Shown here in pieces: positions 1 through 12,681 of a DNA stretch of 64,000 nt. The translations under genes were made by a program, and so were the position numbers. Within the stretch, counting starts at the first letter, position 1, and every line of letters starts with the position of its first letter. The notes beneath the pieces are model-generated. The model saw only the letters and a list, made by a program, of their open reading frames with translations. It was not told the origin of the DNA and made no database searches. The DNA comes from Cystobasidium ongulense (taxonomy: Eukaryota > Basidiomycota > Cystobasidiomycetes > Cystobasidiales > Cystobasidiaceae). The stretch covers positions 1,178,001-1,242,000 of the forward strand of contig BQUP01000001.1 in assembly GCA_022835595.1 (NCBI GenBank), in the 5' to 3' direction.

Positions 1-901
1 TTGGACGCTCGAGAAGTTCAGTAATCTCCGGCTCTTCTTCGTCATGATCGCTAATGGACACGCTGCGGACGAGCTCTGCACTTATACTTCGAAGCTTGAG
101 GCCCTTCTCCTCTACTAGAGACGCATCGGGTGGCGGCACTCGAACGCGCAGCTCAATCGCTTCGGACCGACGGAGGTTGGTTGTTCCATGAGGGAAGAAA
201 CTTGAAATCTCGGTAGGATGCTGGGAGGTGTATATCTCAGGTTGAGGAGGTGATAAAGATGAGGAATGAGACGGCGATGACGCTCGAGTAAGGTGTATGA
301 GCGTCTTGACAGAAATGTCTGGCCCGGAGGAGGCGTGCAGGGTGGCTTTAAGCGTGTATTCAATGGCTCCGCTACCGATGTGGCAGCAGTGTGGTAGGTC
401 TTCGGTCAGCTGGAAGGTAAAGTCGAGATTGCTTGGAGGTCCCATCGTGGATCCGCTTGCCTCGGTGGCAATGCTACTGCTTCCAAAGCCAGCTCGGGTA
501 GCAGTCTTCCTGTCCCATAGAGTCTTGCACTCCCGAATGAGGTCGAGAGGCTGTCTGAAGTCGTGCTGTTGCTTCTTGCCTCGATGGCCTCTTCGCTGGT
601 GTCGTGCAGGCGTGTCGTCGCCGTCGTCGTCGTCATCCGCATTGCCTCTGATGCTCTCGACGCCTGCAAACTCGAGTGTGACCTTCTCGACAAGCGAGCG
701 GTAGGCAGCTGGATCCGATGCAGTGAACTTGATCTGCAAGCTTCCTTGCACAGTGGAAGCCGCATAGCCTAGATAGCCTCGTTGAAAGCTGACCTCGCCT
801 GGATCTGGCACCAAGTTCAGCAGCGCCTGGGGTGGAGCAGGGCCATCCGAGCCCAGCAGCAGGGTACTCTCGGACGAGTTCTCGTAGGTCGGAGGATCCA
901 T
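1..901 (-). CDS. Arrestin-like domain protein, 3' end outside window
   Basis: A single uninterrupted frame runs leftward from an ATG at 901 (MDPPTYENSS...) to the window edge, giving about 300 residues with no stop. The order of beta-strand-like segments is that of an arrestin N-terminal domain: a conserved stretch GEVSFQRGYLGYAAS, then a strand LQIKFTAS, VEKVTLEFAGVES, a short LWDR element, LDFTFQLTEDLPHC, and IEYTLKATL; ELRVRVPPPDASLVEEKGLK looks like the start of the C-terminal arrestin domain. An acidic insert (Asp-rich, about residues 90-100) and a basic low-complexity loop follow the third strand. Fungal alpha-arrestins act as adaptors linking membrane cargo to ubiquitin ligases; no PPxY motif is seen in the visible part, but the C-terminal tail where it would lie is missing. 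The family call rests on pattern recognition and is fairly firm; the subfamily is not known. Confidence 0.72.
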   Translation of the reverse strand, partial: MDPPTYENSSESTLLLGSDGPAPPQALLNLVPDPGEVSFQRGYLGYAASTVQGSLQIKFTASDPAAYRSLVEKVTLEFAGVESIRGNADDDDDGDDTPARHQRRGHRGKKQQHDFRQPLDLIRECKTLWDRKTATRAGFGSSSIATEASGSTMGPPSNLDFTFQLTEDLPHCCHIGSGAIEYTLKATLHASSGPDISVKTLIHLTRASSPSHSSSLSPPQPEIYTSQHPTEISSFFPHGTTNLRRSEAIELRVRVPPPDASLVEEKGLKLRSISAELVRSVSISDHDEEEPEITELLERP

Positions 902-1411
902 CTTGGCTGGCCTTCACCTCATTGCTGGTCTTGGACAGAGGAAGAGAGCGTCGTCGTCGTTGATCCACCGGCCAGCACTTGTAGAGAAACGTGACTTTGA
1001 CGGTCGCAGACGCAAACGCAGTCGAGGAAGCCTCTGTCCCTGTGATGATTACAAAGTACCTCGGATGTCGCTTCATGCCCTCGCTGCTGTCCTGCGAGCC
1101 ATGCTTGACTCTCTGTCCTGCTTGTTGGACGTGATCGAGAAATATTACACCCGAAGAGATACATGCTCTTCAGTCTTTTATCTCTCACCATTGCATACTT
1201 GCGGCATATCCATGGCATGGACAGAATCTCCTCCTCCTCAAGAGACTGCATTCTCAATTGGAAACCCTGATGTACGCGGTCTCCACGAGTAACTAGGTCA
1301 AAGTGATCGTTACACAGGTGGTATGCAGTTTTGCAAGATCTCTACGGGCCAATACTTCTCAAGGTGGAGCACTGAGGCTCATCAAGCATCAGAACCGCCT
1401 GTATATCCGCC
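902..1411. other. Divergent intergenic region, arrestin-like / helicase
   Basis: About 510 bp between the two divergent start codons. No clear TATA box or repeat is visible; short open frames here have no recognisable domains and look like chance. It presumably holds both promoters. Confidence 0.4.
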
Positions 1412-4400
1412 ATGCGTGAACCAGACTCGAAACTCGAGGCCTTGCCTACCTTACCTCTGCCATACTACGATCAGAAGGTTGTCATACAGTTCTACAAGGC
1501 CGCGGCTCTCAAGTGTCGGACTCAGCATAAAGACTGGATACTGCAACCGAAGGTACACATACATTGCTGCAACTGCGCTTTTCATTCCAGCTGATTTAAC
1601 GTTATTCTCCACATGCAGGAAACTGTCGCCAAATATGTGAAAGCACTTGGGTCAGAGGTATGTCTCTGCCAGGTTAACATTCGTCTACATCTCTTAACTG
1701 ATGGTTCTGATTCCATTCGCTCCTGGAACGGTTAGCAACCCGATTGGTGTATAATGCGATACTCCCACGAAACAGAGGGCGAGCTGTACGAAATCTTTCG
1801 GTGAGTCTGAGCCTCTGATCTACGGCTACAAATGTTCGACACTAATGGCGAGTTTAACAATCTTCTTCCGATACTGACTCCCACTCTGAGAAGATGCCGC
1901 ATCATGCTCCCCCTTCAACCTCCTGTCACATTACACGGAGATGCACTACTTGCAAAGCGAGCCGACATGACAGCGGCCTTGCATGCACTGCTATACCTTC
2001 TCTCAAACGACCTCATCACGCAAGACGGCCTCCCAAAGCTTCCACCGTCTCATCCTCGGTCGAGTAGTCCTTCCAAATCCAGATCGTCGGATGCGTCGAG
2101 TTCATCTGGGAGCAGTGTGGCCTCGGCTAGGGACAGGCCCTTCTCCCCGACACCAATTGGGATGACTTCCAGTACATCTGTGTTTGTGAACACCCCTACC
2201 AGCTCGTCAAAAGACAAGAGCTCTACAGCCAGGTCAGCTTCCAAGTTGTCCGATACTGAAGATCAGGTACATCCACCTACAACTTTCAGAGGTCCAGCCA
2301 GGACCACTATAACCAGTCAATCAGGCAGCTCGGTGCCCAACAAACCTTTGAAAGTGGAAGAATCGAAAGAGATCTCGACAGAAAGCTCTGGAAGAGGGTC
2401 TCCAAGTAGCGTCACCAGGCAGGATATTGCCAACCACGTAAATACAAATACAGGCTGGAGCCAAGAGCCTTCGGCAATCGCAGGGCCGTCGGCGATGGCG
2501 TCGGCTGACGCTTCTCCCAAGATTGTTCATCTCTCATCAGCGCCCACAAGTTTTGCAATTCCTGCAGCACAACCCGAACCCTCCGGTGGTGCACCCCAAA
2601 GACACCAGATCAGTCTGGAGCTAGCTCGAGGATTCATCGATTTCTACTGCAGCAAATACAACTTTCCCCGCGCAGACATAGTTTACAACAGTAAATCCAA
2701 AGTCACCACAGTCATAGAAGCAATTATGTTTATCGATGGAAATCGTGTAGGTGCGGCGACCGGCAGTAACATGAAGGAAGCCAGCTCGCTGTGCTACATC
2801 GATGCATGCATGTGGATGTCGTCGTGCGATGACACTCTTTGGTATCAATATCTTACGCTTAACGCAGCTCACAAGACCAAAGAAACTCGGGCGACTCAAC
2901 TCAAGAATCAACAAAAGACAGACTATGTTCCTTCAATTGAGCTTGAATTCTCGGATAAACTAGATGCACAGCTTCGCAATATTATCTGGAAAGCGCGTAA
3001 CAGCGAATTGCATCGTCAAGCATTGAAATCTAGAGCTAGAGCGGAGGCAGAAGTGCAGCGTTTCAAGAAGGAAAGAGACAAAGCAGCCGCTGCTCTGGCT
3101 TCGAAGGGGGCTGTGAAACAAAATAATGCCTCTAACAACGGATATACCGATTCGTATTCTTACGTGGACCCTATGAAAGGCGATGCGCTAGCCAGTAAGT
3201 CCCGCGAGCTTCAAGATAGACAAGATAGATACCAGTCCGATCCACGACAAGCCAAGATGAGAGAAACTCGGGCAGCCCTTCCCATTTCCAATTATGCAAG
3301 CGACTTGATGAAGGCAATCGAGGAGAATCCGGTGGTTGTCGTTATGGCACAGACAGGCTCTGGCAAAACGACACAACTCCCGCAAATCATATTGGACCAT
3401 CACATCGCGAACGGAACAGGTGCAAGTTGCAATGTTATTTGTACACAGCCTCGTCGCTTGGCCGCTATCAGTGTTGCACAACGTGTGGCTACTGAGCGCG
3501 GCGAACCCGTCGGCAGGTCCGTCGGCTATCACGTCCGATTCGAGAACAGCTTCCCTGAACGTGACGGATCTATAATGTTTATGACGAGCGGTATTTTCTT
3601 GAAACGCATGCAAGTTGGCTTAGAGGATTTGTCTAGCGGAAAAAGTAGCTTTCTGGACGAGGTTTCACATATTATCGTTGATGAAGTACATGAGAGAGAT
3701 ATCGACGTAGACCTCCTGCTGTTCACCTTACGACGCCAGTTAATAGAGAGAAGGAAGGCTGGAAACCCTGAGTTCAAAGTTGTCTTGATGTGAGTGCTAC
3801 ACTGAGCTCGTCACCTCGGGGCCTAGTGCCCCTGAATCTAGCCTAACATTCTCGTCGCACAGGTCTGCTACAATTGATCCAACCCTATTCCGGAACTATT
3901 TCCCAGATCCCAAAACAAACAAGCCTGCGCCTTACCTTGAAATTCCCGGCAGGACATACCCTGTCAAGAAGTACTATCTGAATGAAATCTACAATAGTCT
4001 GCACGGACACCGCCTATACCAACAATTCCGTGGTATTCTTGAAGAAAAGGAAGTCAAGCCTTACCTCCTTCGGGAACTGCAAAGCCCGCTCGAGCCAAGC
4101 GCTGCCAACCGGACAGATGACGATCTGAAGTTTCCTGCCCAGCTGGTAGCCTTGGTTGTCGCGTTCGTGGCACAACGAACTGCAAGCACGCGGGACGGTC
4201 ACATACTTGGTGAGATATGCACACCCAGAGCTCATATAGAATACAAAGAAACCTGACACTGCTTATCGTGGATCCTGTCAGTCTTCTTGCCAGGTCTCGA
4301 GGAAATAAGGGCGGTGCAGAAAACGCTTCTAGATGCGAATCGGCCTCTCCTTAACATCAACTTCGACCAATACGAAATCCACATCCTTCATTCGGAGGTT

Positions 4401-7400
4401 CCCATTGCGGAGCAGCAGCTTGTTTTTGCACCTGCCCCGCGCGGTCTACAGCGCATTATTCTTGCGACCAATATTGCCGAAACCTCTGTGACCATTCCCG
4501 ATGTCGTTTACGTGGTCGATGCCGGCAAATGCAAAGAAAAGCGGTTCGATCCAGAGAGGCATCTGTCTTCACTGGTCCAAGCATTTACGGGCATAGGTAA
4601 CATGGGCCAGCGTGCTGGACGTGCTGGACGCCACCGTCCTGGAGAATATTTTTCGCTTGTATCAGAGTCGCGTCTAGCTTGCTTGCCGCAAAATCAAACT
4701 GTGGAAATGAAGCGTTTGGATTTGAGTAATGTGTGAGTGGTGTTTTTCTCCTAGTATCAAACAGTGTTGGCAGTATTGGTACCAATGACAGCCGTCATCA
4801 CAGAGTCATGCATGTAAAAGGTCTCAATCTTCCTATGGAAGTAGAAGATGTTCTAGACGAATGCATTGAACCTCCCGGCCGACAACGAGTAGTGGCAGCT
4901 ATCAACACACTTCAAAGGGTTGGTGCACTTGATCCCAACAAGAACCTTACTTCCCTTGGAAAAGTCCTTCTTCACCTTCCTGTGGAAGCCGCTATCGGGA
5001 AGCTATGTCTACTGGGCTGCTTCTTCCGCTGCTTAGGTACGTCTGATAGTCAAAAAACTCTGAAGTGAGCTGACAAAACACTTCCACCTCAGATCAAGTT
5101 CTGGCAATTGCAGCTCTCTTGACCAACAGAGATCCATTTGTCGCTCCAATTGACAAAAGAGTGAGTCTGAAAGGCATTCTCGACTCGTGAGCGCGATTGA
5201 CGAATGCCATCATGCAGTTTGAAGCGAACTTGGCCAAGAAGCGATTCTGTCCTCCTGGCTTTACTTCAGATACCCTCACATCGCTCAAAGCTTACAACGA
5301 GTGGGCGAGTATACCGAATTTCTATGACCAACGAGCGTTCTGCGACGAAAACTTCCTATCGCATGGAGGTCTGCGGACTATCGAGAAGCTGCGTACATCC
5401 CTGGTACAAAGTCTGGATCGGGCTGGGGTTCTGTCACTAGCTGCTGGCGGTGGTCGACTCGAATTGCAGAAAAATCGTGATGGACTTCCCGTACTGCCGC
5501 ACTTCCTCAACAGCAATGGCGAAAACTTACCACTCTTGGCCGCACTCATTAGCTGCGCAGTGGCGCCTGGCTTTGCTGTTCGCAAAGGGCCCTCTCTCTT
5601 GCGTACTCCGCAAGACACTGTATGTGCTGGTGCTGCCCGAGCCGGCCCTATTGCTGATTTGCCCTATGTATCTCTACAGTCGGCAATGCTACACGCATCA
5701 TCGATAGCGACTATAATCAAGAGGAAGCTGCCTAGTACCAGTGGATATGCAAAGGAGGTATGAATCGAGTCGTAAAAAATGCCTACACATGTTATCTGAC
5801 ACTATCTTCACAGATCTTCGCCTACACCGAAGCCGTAAAGAACGTATCGAAAGGAGGGGCTGGACAGACTACTGGTCTCAAGATGAATTCACAACTTCGC
5901 GGCGTTACGCTACTAGATCCGCTGGGTTTGCTGCTGTTTGGCGTCCACGAGCTGGCTATAGCACGCGATGGGTGAGTACTTCTGTCTTCGACATATTCAC
6001 CATACCTAAATGAATTCCACCCTTTAGCTTCCTGTGCGATGGATGGCTCCCGATGGCAGGCAAAGTCGATTTACTGGACGATCTACAACGTTTCAAAGAT
6101 GTGTTGCACGCATCTTTGCTTCGAGCCTTTGAAGGACTGGGAGCCGCCATGCTCGCTCGATCGAAATCGTCTTATTCGCGAGGCAAGACCAACGAATACA
6201 CAGCTACAGATGAGTATGAGTGAGTGTGCGTTCCTATTATGAAAGAGTACATCTTCTGATGTTTTCGCACAGGGATGATCCTGAAGACAGCGGCGCAATA
6301 TCCCCGCTGTCAGAGCAAGAGCTGGATGATCTAGATCAGTTGGCTAAGAACGTCGTTGAAACACTGCAACAGCACGCTGTTGACAATGGTTTACCGCCTA
6401 CTTATGACCTTGCGCGAATCTATTCAACCGAGGATGACTACATCGCTCGACAATACCCAGTCCGAAAGTCGTTCGAAAGCGATAAAGCGAAAGTCGCAAA
6501 GAAGGAAGCCCCTAGTTACGGTGAATGGGATTCATGGGGAAGTCTGGTTCCTACCCAAGTCTCGAATGGCGTCTCAGAACAGAAGATAGAGCAGAAGACG
6601 GCTACCGCTTGGCCTGCTCCGCCTGCCGGCGCTGTCGTTCCCAATGTTACCGAGCGAGATACTGCCCAGGTTGAGGATACACGTTCTGCGGAAGACGAAT
6701 GGGGTAAGTATCAACCAAGCACAGAACAGAACGATGCGTATGATCGCCGAGCTTCGATGCGCCGTACTTCGTCCACTACTTCAAGTACATTCACTGTGCC
6801 AAGACCTAAAAGTCCTGCAGCACCAAAAGCCAACAGGCAGGAAGCCCCTTACTCCTCTTCAGGCGCCAGTCTCAATCACCTGTCACCTCCACCTAAAGTC
6901 AATGGATGGATTGGCAGCCAGAACCTTGATGCCTTGCGGTCATCTCAACAAGATGGCTGGAGAGATTATCAAGACAAGGGACCTACCGTAGTTGTTTCGA
7001 AAACAGTCGACGACATCGATAGGCTTCAGCCGATCACCCCGCAACGAAAGCCGGCTACCTTTGTCGATGTACCGACGAGTAGCAGCCTTCCCGAACATGC
7101 AGCCGGAGACAACTCCGCGCATACGACTGGCTGGGGCCCCTTCGATAAGTATAATCCTCGAACAAGATCCAGTGAAAAGCGCAACGGCACAGCGCTTGTC
7201 CCTAACGCAGGCTTTTCGCTATCATGTACGAAAAGCAGAACTAGCATCGATCAAGAGAATGGCTTTCCTACTCTGTCCGGCAGTGCAGCACATGTACCTT
7301 TCCAGCGGAACGAGATACCTAGATCTTCATCGAATGCCACGAGTTGGGATGACTGGAAGCCTTCCCGACACGATGATGGAGAAGATGCATTCAGAGGCCG

Positions 7401-8571
7401 GATGACTGGCCAACCGTATACACCGCCAGTGAGATCTACTACACAAGTACCACTCGGACAGCAGGATCTTCCTCCTCCTGGAAGGACCGTGCCACAGCAG
7501 CCCGATTCTCCCGTGCAGCCACTGCGACACTATGAGTCTGTAGAACCTGAACAGTACTCGCTTAGAGCAAATGAATCCAGTACATATGCGCCACAGCAGA
7601 CATCAGACAACTCTCCATTAGTACAGAATACAAATGCATCTGATGATCCCTGGGCCGGATGGAAGGAAAAAGTTGCGGCAGAGACGCAAGGCTTGCAAAG
7701 CTATCAGCGAAGGGTTGCTATGACTCGTGGAGAGCGATTACCGGAAGCTCAAGTCACAGCCCCACCTGTAGTAACTCAGGCTCACGGGCTCGTATCAACA
7801 GAGATTCGGAATCTCTCAAATCCGGGATTAGCAGAGCCGCAGCTTGCAAGTACCGCTCAAGATGATGACGGCTGGGGCTCTTACAAGCCCGCGGTGTCTG
7901 CTGAGGAGCAAGGCAACTCAGCTTACGAGCGACGTAAGGCAATGCAATCCAACACTACTTTGGGCGACAACAGGCCCAGAAATGGATCGATCAGTAATTC
8001 TTTCTCAAGTACTTCGTCGACTAGAACTCCTTTCAGAGGTTCTCCCGCTAATTCGAACGCCGAAAAGACCATAAGTATTGCTGGTAGAGCAAGACGAGAG
8101 AAGCAGGCTCGAGAAGCCAAAGAGGTAAAACTGGCATCTTATAAGGAGTTCTCGGATGGGTCATCTACTCTATCAAAGAACTTTAATGCTCTCAAGATAG
8201 CTGGATCTGCCGCAAAGCTTGCCGCGAGTGGGTCTGTACAGCCAAGCGCACAGAAAGCCGCCAAGGCGAGCCCCTCGATGTTCAAATCCCAGCATGCACC
8301 TTCCTCGCAGAACGTCATGGGCAATCTGCACTCAACATCTATGCGACAACCTCGCGGGCCAGGTGGCGACCTTGAACAGCCTTCAAGAGGCTTCGATAAT
8401 ATGAGAAGTAGAATCCTGCCTCATCAATTGACCACCTCAGACCCGGCATCGTCAGATTCCGGTACCTATATTAGTGACCGTCCCATCAATGGGATATCCA
8501 GTCACCAGACCAACGGACACATGAGCGATCATCGTCCACCAATACCCGCTGGTGGTATAGGTTGGAATTAG
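1412..8571 (+). CDS. Large DEVH-box RNA helicase (DHX36/DHX57/DHX29-like) with repetitive C-terminal tail
   Basis: Twelve exons can be joined in frame from ATG 1412 to TAG 8571, giving about 2,140 residues; exons 1-4 are 1412-1552, 1619-1657, 1736-1800 and 1891-3789. Domains in order: a dsRNA-binding-like segment ending in a helical stretch (ALHALLYLL, near 1990); a Ser-rich linker; a second alpha-beta module (RGFIDFYCSKYNFPRAD..., 2620-2860); then the DExH core with Walker A AQTGSGKT (about 3346), motif Ia TQPRRLAA, motif II DEVH (about 3690), motif III SAT (after the intron at 3790), motif V TNIAETSVTIPD and motif VI QRAGRAGR (about 4607). The HA2 region and OB fold follow to about 6200. 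This arrangement is that of DEAH/RHA 3'-5' helicases acting on structured RNA. The last about 760 residues are low complexity and carry three copies of a W-x(2,3)-[WY]...Y-x-R-R-x-[AS]-M motif (see findings). Helicase identity is certain; orthology is not. Confidence 0.9.
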
Positions 8572-9028
8572 CCTTGTTTCACACCGCTGTAAACTGCAGC
8601 AAGGAACATTTTTCCTAGGAGAATACTAACAGCAGACTGTTGAACGCTCTCTTCGTTCTCCTCTTTACTCTCTTCTTGTAATATGCACTCGTTTCAAGGC
8701 AATGTCTCCAGCGAGATAGAGAGCTATGTAGCAAAGTCATCCTTTTTCGTTTGGAAGTAGGCAATTTAGAGATAGCAAATGGAGTGTAATATTAAAGTTC
8801 TACTAGCAGAGTGATCAGTGCTAGAAATTAAGTGGTAATGGTAATAATTGATTGAGAGCAAACTAGACAGATTTTACGTGTTGACTTGGCTTTCTGACTT
8901 ATATGATCCAGCACAAGGTATAGACTCTCCTTGGCGTTATGAAACTGAATGACGAGACGATTTTGAAGATCGTCTTATATGCTTGAGGGTTTATTATTGT
9001 ATATGTAATGAGATTGTATGCCCGATCC
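8572..9028. other. Convergent intergenic region (helicase / PNS1)
   Basis: AT-rich 3' flanks of two convergent genes, with possible poly(A) contexts such as AATATTAAAG near 8785. No coding potential or repeat seen. Confidence 0.4.
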
Positions 9029-11728
9029 TTAAACAGGTTGCATGACTTTGGGATAATTCGCTGCAATATGAGCGAATAAAGCGGGATCTTTGTCCGCTAA
9101 AGCTTGAGGCGCTTCACCAAGTCTAGAATCGCATAATGAGCAATCAGCATCAGGCCCCAAGAGTTCTCATCGTAGACTACTACGGTCAGTACTCACGCCA
9201 CGAAAATGGTAGATACACCGGATGATAGAGCGACGTAGCCAAGTGAGTGAGTGATCTGGAAGCCGACTATGAAAGCTACGAGGATGAAAGCAGACAGAGA
9301 CATGTCAGCCCTATTTCAGCTTAGCTGTTTGAAGTAAAAAACGTACCATAGAAGATGATGACAGCGGTATAGTTGCTATTACCCTGAATGTACGAAGGCT
9401 GTTCCAGGTGAACGTATAAGTATCTGTGATTTTCAGAATCGAATCAGACATATTCGGGAAAAGAAAGTATTAGCTAATAGACCTCATTTTCCCCTTTATG
9501 TGCGCCAGTGAGATATGACAGAGGAAAGACTTACGCGAAAAGAGCGCATAGAGCACCACAAGCGTAACTTCCAAATAGCCAAATATTATTGACGAGTGAA
9601 TCGTTAACTAGAGCATCAATACCCCTATCTTTGAGCAAATGCCATGCATCCTTTGCAGCTTGAATGTATGGTTTCCCGAACATTGCAATTTCAATATATG
9701 CGTATCGATCTGCAATGAGAATGATGATATTGATTAGCGATTGCGAAATTGTGTATCGAAGGAGACGGAGGAAGGGGGTAAGAAAAGGGAGGAAACCTAC
9801 TGAAATAATCTACCAACCAACGAATACATCCAACGCAGCATTGAGCTACACAAGCGATAGCAGCACCGACCATATCACCAGAGGCGCGTTCTTGTTGTTG
9901 TAATAAAGATAAAGCAGCACGTAATAGATCTAACAATGCTACTATTAATGAACCTTCTGCAATTGAACCAAATGAATAAGTCATTGCTCTTCTAAAAGAA
10001 GATCTTGCTGCATGACGTGTTTTATTTCCTGTCATTTCAAAATAATATGATCCAAAAACACCAGCTATTGTTGTTAAGGAAACATTTTGCATTACTTGTG
10101 TTGTCCAGCTGTGTCGAAATAAACCATTGCGTTAGCTAAATCGTGAACAAAAAAGGAAAGAAGAGAAATGTTTTGAATGGAAAAAGGAAACTCACTAGAA
10201 TGAGAAGACGCTGAAAATGACAGCGCATATCACCGAACCATTGCCACATTCTCCACCACCTGAAGAGCAGGCATTATCTGCTGAAGGGTTGTATTTCTGA
10301 TAGATGGCAATGGTCTGTAAAGATGAATGAATGAATTAGGATGAATTAGGATATCATGAGAAGGTCAGCGTGAGATCACAAACAGTAGAGGATGGTTTGT
10401 ATGAATTCCATCGACTTACTGTGAATGACCACCAAATAGAGTACGCTGCCTGTAGTACAGTCGTCAACAGCGCGATACCATAGACTGATTTATGTTGATC
10501 TGCGCGAGGAAATGAAGCAAGTGGAACGGGAAAGGAAGAGAAAGGGAGAGAAAGAGAGAGAAAGAGAGAGGAGGGAAAGAACCGAAAATCTACAATTAGC
10601 TATTTTTTCATCCAGATAGAAAATATTCGCCTAACATCGATGCGGAATTAAACTCACTTGCAATCTTGAATACAAACTGCAATAACAATTTCGATAAAGG
10701 GATTCTCCTTCTCATAGGGAAATAACAAATAATTGCTATAACGGCGAATATGGTGAAAATGATAGCACCAGACCAATATCTTTGTGTCCACATATAAACT
10801 GCTAAAGCGACTGAGAAAGCGACTGATAGGAAGAGACATATTTCGAGGATCTAGTGTTTGAATGTCATTTATAGAGATGTGGTAGGAAGAGGCAGGAGGA
10901 AGAGGAGGGAAGGAGACATCAGTCACTTGAAATGGTAGGACTCTCTCCAACACGATTTCAGCTTACAATTTTTGTAAAAGTCTTTGCAATCCAAAGCAGG
11001 AGGATAGAGAGCAGCAATCCAGCAGCAGCGATGAGAGCAAGTAAATATGCAGTATTTAGATTGAGCTATGTATTGCGGAACGTTTTCATATGTGAATCGA
11101 TGGTCAATTTAGCGGAGAGTAGATAGTGTGTTTGTGGGATTTTCCCAGAAATAGGGGATTGTTGGGAAATTGGGAGTTTTGGGAGCAGGCGAGAGAAGCA
11201 TGAGCTGAAGAGCAAGGAAGGAATGGATGACAAGTACTGACCGTCAAACCACCATTGGCGTCACCTCCAATGGAGCCACCTGATTTCGCGACTTGTCGGA
11301 GGCAAATGACAGAGAGAGCGATGAAAGCTAGGAAATGTGCCCAGAAGAGAGCAAAGAAGACGATCTGCGGGTGACTCGACTCTCAGCTTGAAGCAAGCGC
11401 GTACAACATGCAGTATGGAACGACGCACATCATTCCACTTTGGCTTTGAGGGCGTGAACATTTCACCTTGATTGTGGCTGACGAGGATCGGCAATGAGCT
11501 GTGGTAAAGAAAAAACACATGGAAAGACGAGGGGACTCACTACTCTGGCTTGCCAGATGGAGCGACAGGAGGCTGCTGCTGATACTGTCCTTGAGGCTGT
11601 GGGTATGGCTGCTGTCCTTGCATCTGAGGCGGGCCATTGTAGACTTGCTGCTGCTCTGGATAGTATGCCTGCTGGGGATAGTAGGGCTCAGGCTGCCCAT
11701 TCTGGCCAGAGTAGCCCTGCTGGTTCAT
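9029..11728 (-). CDS. PNS1: PNS1/CTL-family multi-pass membrane protein (choline-transporter-like)
   Basis: A multi-exon gene read leftward from ATG 11728 to TAA at 9029-9031. The N-terminus is Gln/Tyr/Pro-rich (MNQQGYSGQNG, then repeated YYPQQ-like units), as is usual for fungal Pns1. After it comes FTPSKPKWNDV and a series of about ten hydrophobic helices, such as IVFFALFWAHFLAFIALSVI, LNLNTAYLLALIAAAGLLL and YWSGAIIFTIFAVIAIICYF. The diagnostic C-terminal block is clear: VMQNVSLTTIAGVFGSYYF, YSFGSIAEGSLIVALLDLL, CIRWLVDYF, and a final stretch with ITHSLGYVALSSGVSTIFVAL ending in NYPKVMQPV. At least eight introns are present; one is only 44 nt and another holds a GA-rich tract near 10528-10580. 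An in-frame ATG also exists upstream at 11797. Family members were named for choline transport, but substrate and role in fungi are not settled. Confidence 0.88.
10528..10580. repeat. GA-rich simple-sequence tract in a PNS1 intron
   Basis: Imperfect (GAAA/GAGA)n run of about 50 bp lying inside an intron of the PNS1 gene; on the coding strand it is a long polypyrimidine stretch, which may strengthen the acceptor. Confidence 0.7.
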
Positions 11729-12440
11729 GATAGGCTCTAGTCGACCCTCTTCAGCTCCAGTATGTGTATATCCTGCTTGTAGATGGAATAGCAGCAAAGT
11801 CGTGTTGTGTATTTCTCAGTAAAGAAGCCCGCTCTGATCGAGAAGGCCAGCCAGCCGAGGATGAGAGAAAGCGAGCGCCTTTCCCTTTGCATTGTAACTT
11901 GTACCGTGCAAGATACTTGCATACTGGCAGAGGAGCACAGAGGACATCCTCGTGTTGAACAATGCATAACGAAGATGATATGCATAAAGAAGGTGATATG
12001 ACTGACTGACTGCCTGAAGCTTGGAGGGATGCACATGGGAGAAGAGCGAGATCAGAAGAAAGAAAGACCCAGCATGTGGACAATATCACCGATAGTCTAC
12101 TCTACTCTTGCACAGTTCAACCACAAGATGGCAAACACATTTCTTTCCTTCTTTCCCTGGAAAAGAGGAACACGACCCGACCGAACCGATCTCTTCATCC
12201 ATCAAGCTGAGCATCCACACATCAAGCTGATTTGATATCGAGCAGTGTTGATTGATGTTGACGACTCGTCGCACACACTAAGCATACCTAATGCCATCTT
12301 GCCTAGCCTACTCCTCTACTCCTTCCCTCGACATGCTCCCTGTCCAGGCGGCGCTTGGATGTTTTCGATATACCTTGCAGCGAGCAGGGAAGCGCGAGTG
12401 AGGTGGATGGCGTCTCATGGGGTGGTCAGGATGCAGTGAG

Positions 12441-12464
12441 GATGGATGGATGGATGGATGGATG
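12441..12464. repeat. (GATG)6 microsatellite
   Basis: Six perfect copies of GATG, followed by a broken copy, about 220 bp upstream of the start codon of the small intron-rich gene. Confidence 0.9.
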
Positions 12465-12574
12465 TGGATGGTGAGATACAGCAGTGGAGTGGCAGCATCC
12501 TTCTCCTCCTCGTGTCTGCCGTCCTCCCTCTTCCTCTGTTCTCGCTTCCTGCCTGTGGCGCATCGAGGACCGCA

Positions 12575-12582
12575 TATAAAAG
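12575..12582 (+). promoter_or_regulatory. TATA box with CT-rich leader
   Basis: TATAAAAG lies about 100 bp upstream of ATG 12682 and is followed by a long CT/CA-rich leader (12596-12680), an arrangement typical of strongly expressed fungal genes. Confidence 0.6.
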
Positions 12583-12681
12583 TAAACATCGACCTGCTTC
12601 TCTCTCTTTCCTTCGCTCCAACCACTCTTCATCTCTCATCTCATCACACCACCCTCATCCACACCACACAGCACACTCACA

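Larger units (their letters stand above)
11729..12681. other. Divergent intergenic region, PNS1 / small intron-rich gene
   Basis: About 950 bp between divergent starts. It contains a (GATG)n microsatellite at 12441-12464 and, on the right side, a clear TATA box followed by a CT-rich leader. Several short open frames on both strands show no domain and look like chance. Confidence 0.45.

Noticed and set aside
919-1257. A 112-codon open frame on the minus strand upstream of the arrestin-like gene
   Set aside because: No domain, not needed by either neighbour, and it lies in a divergent promoter region.
297-1292. Plus-strand open frames of up to 135 codons opposite the arrestin-like gene
   Set aside because: The minus-strand frame has clear arrestin strands; the plus frames have no recognisable content.
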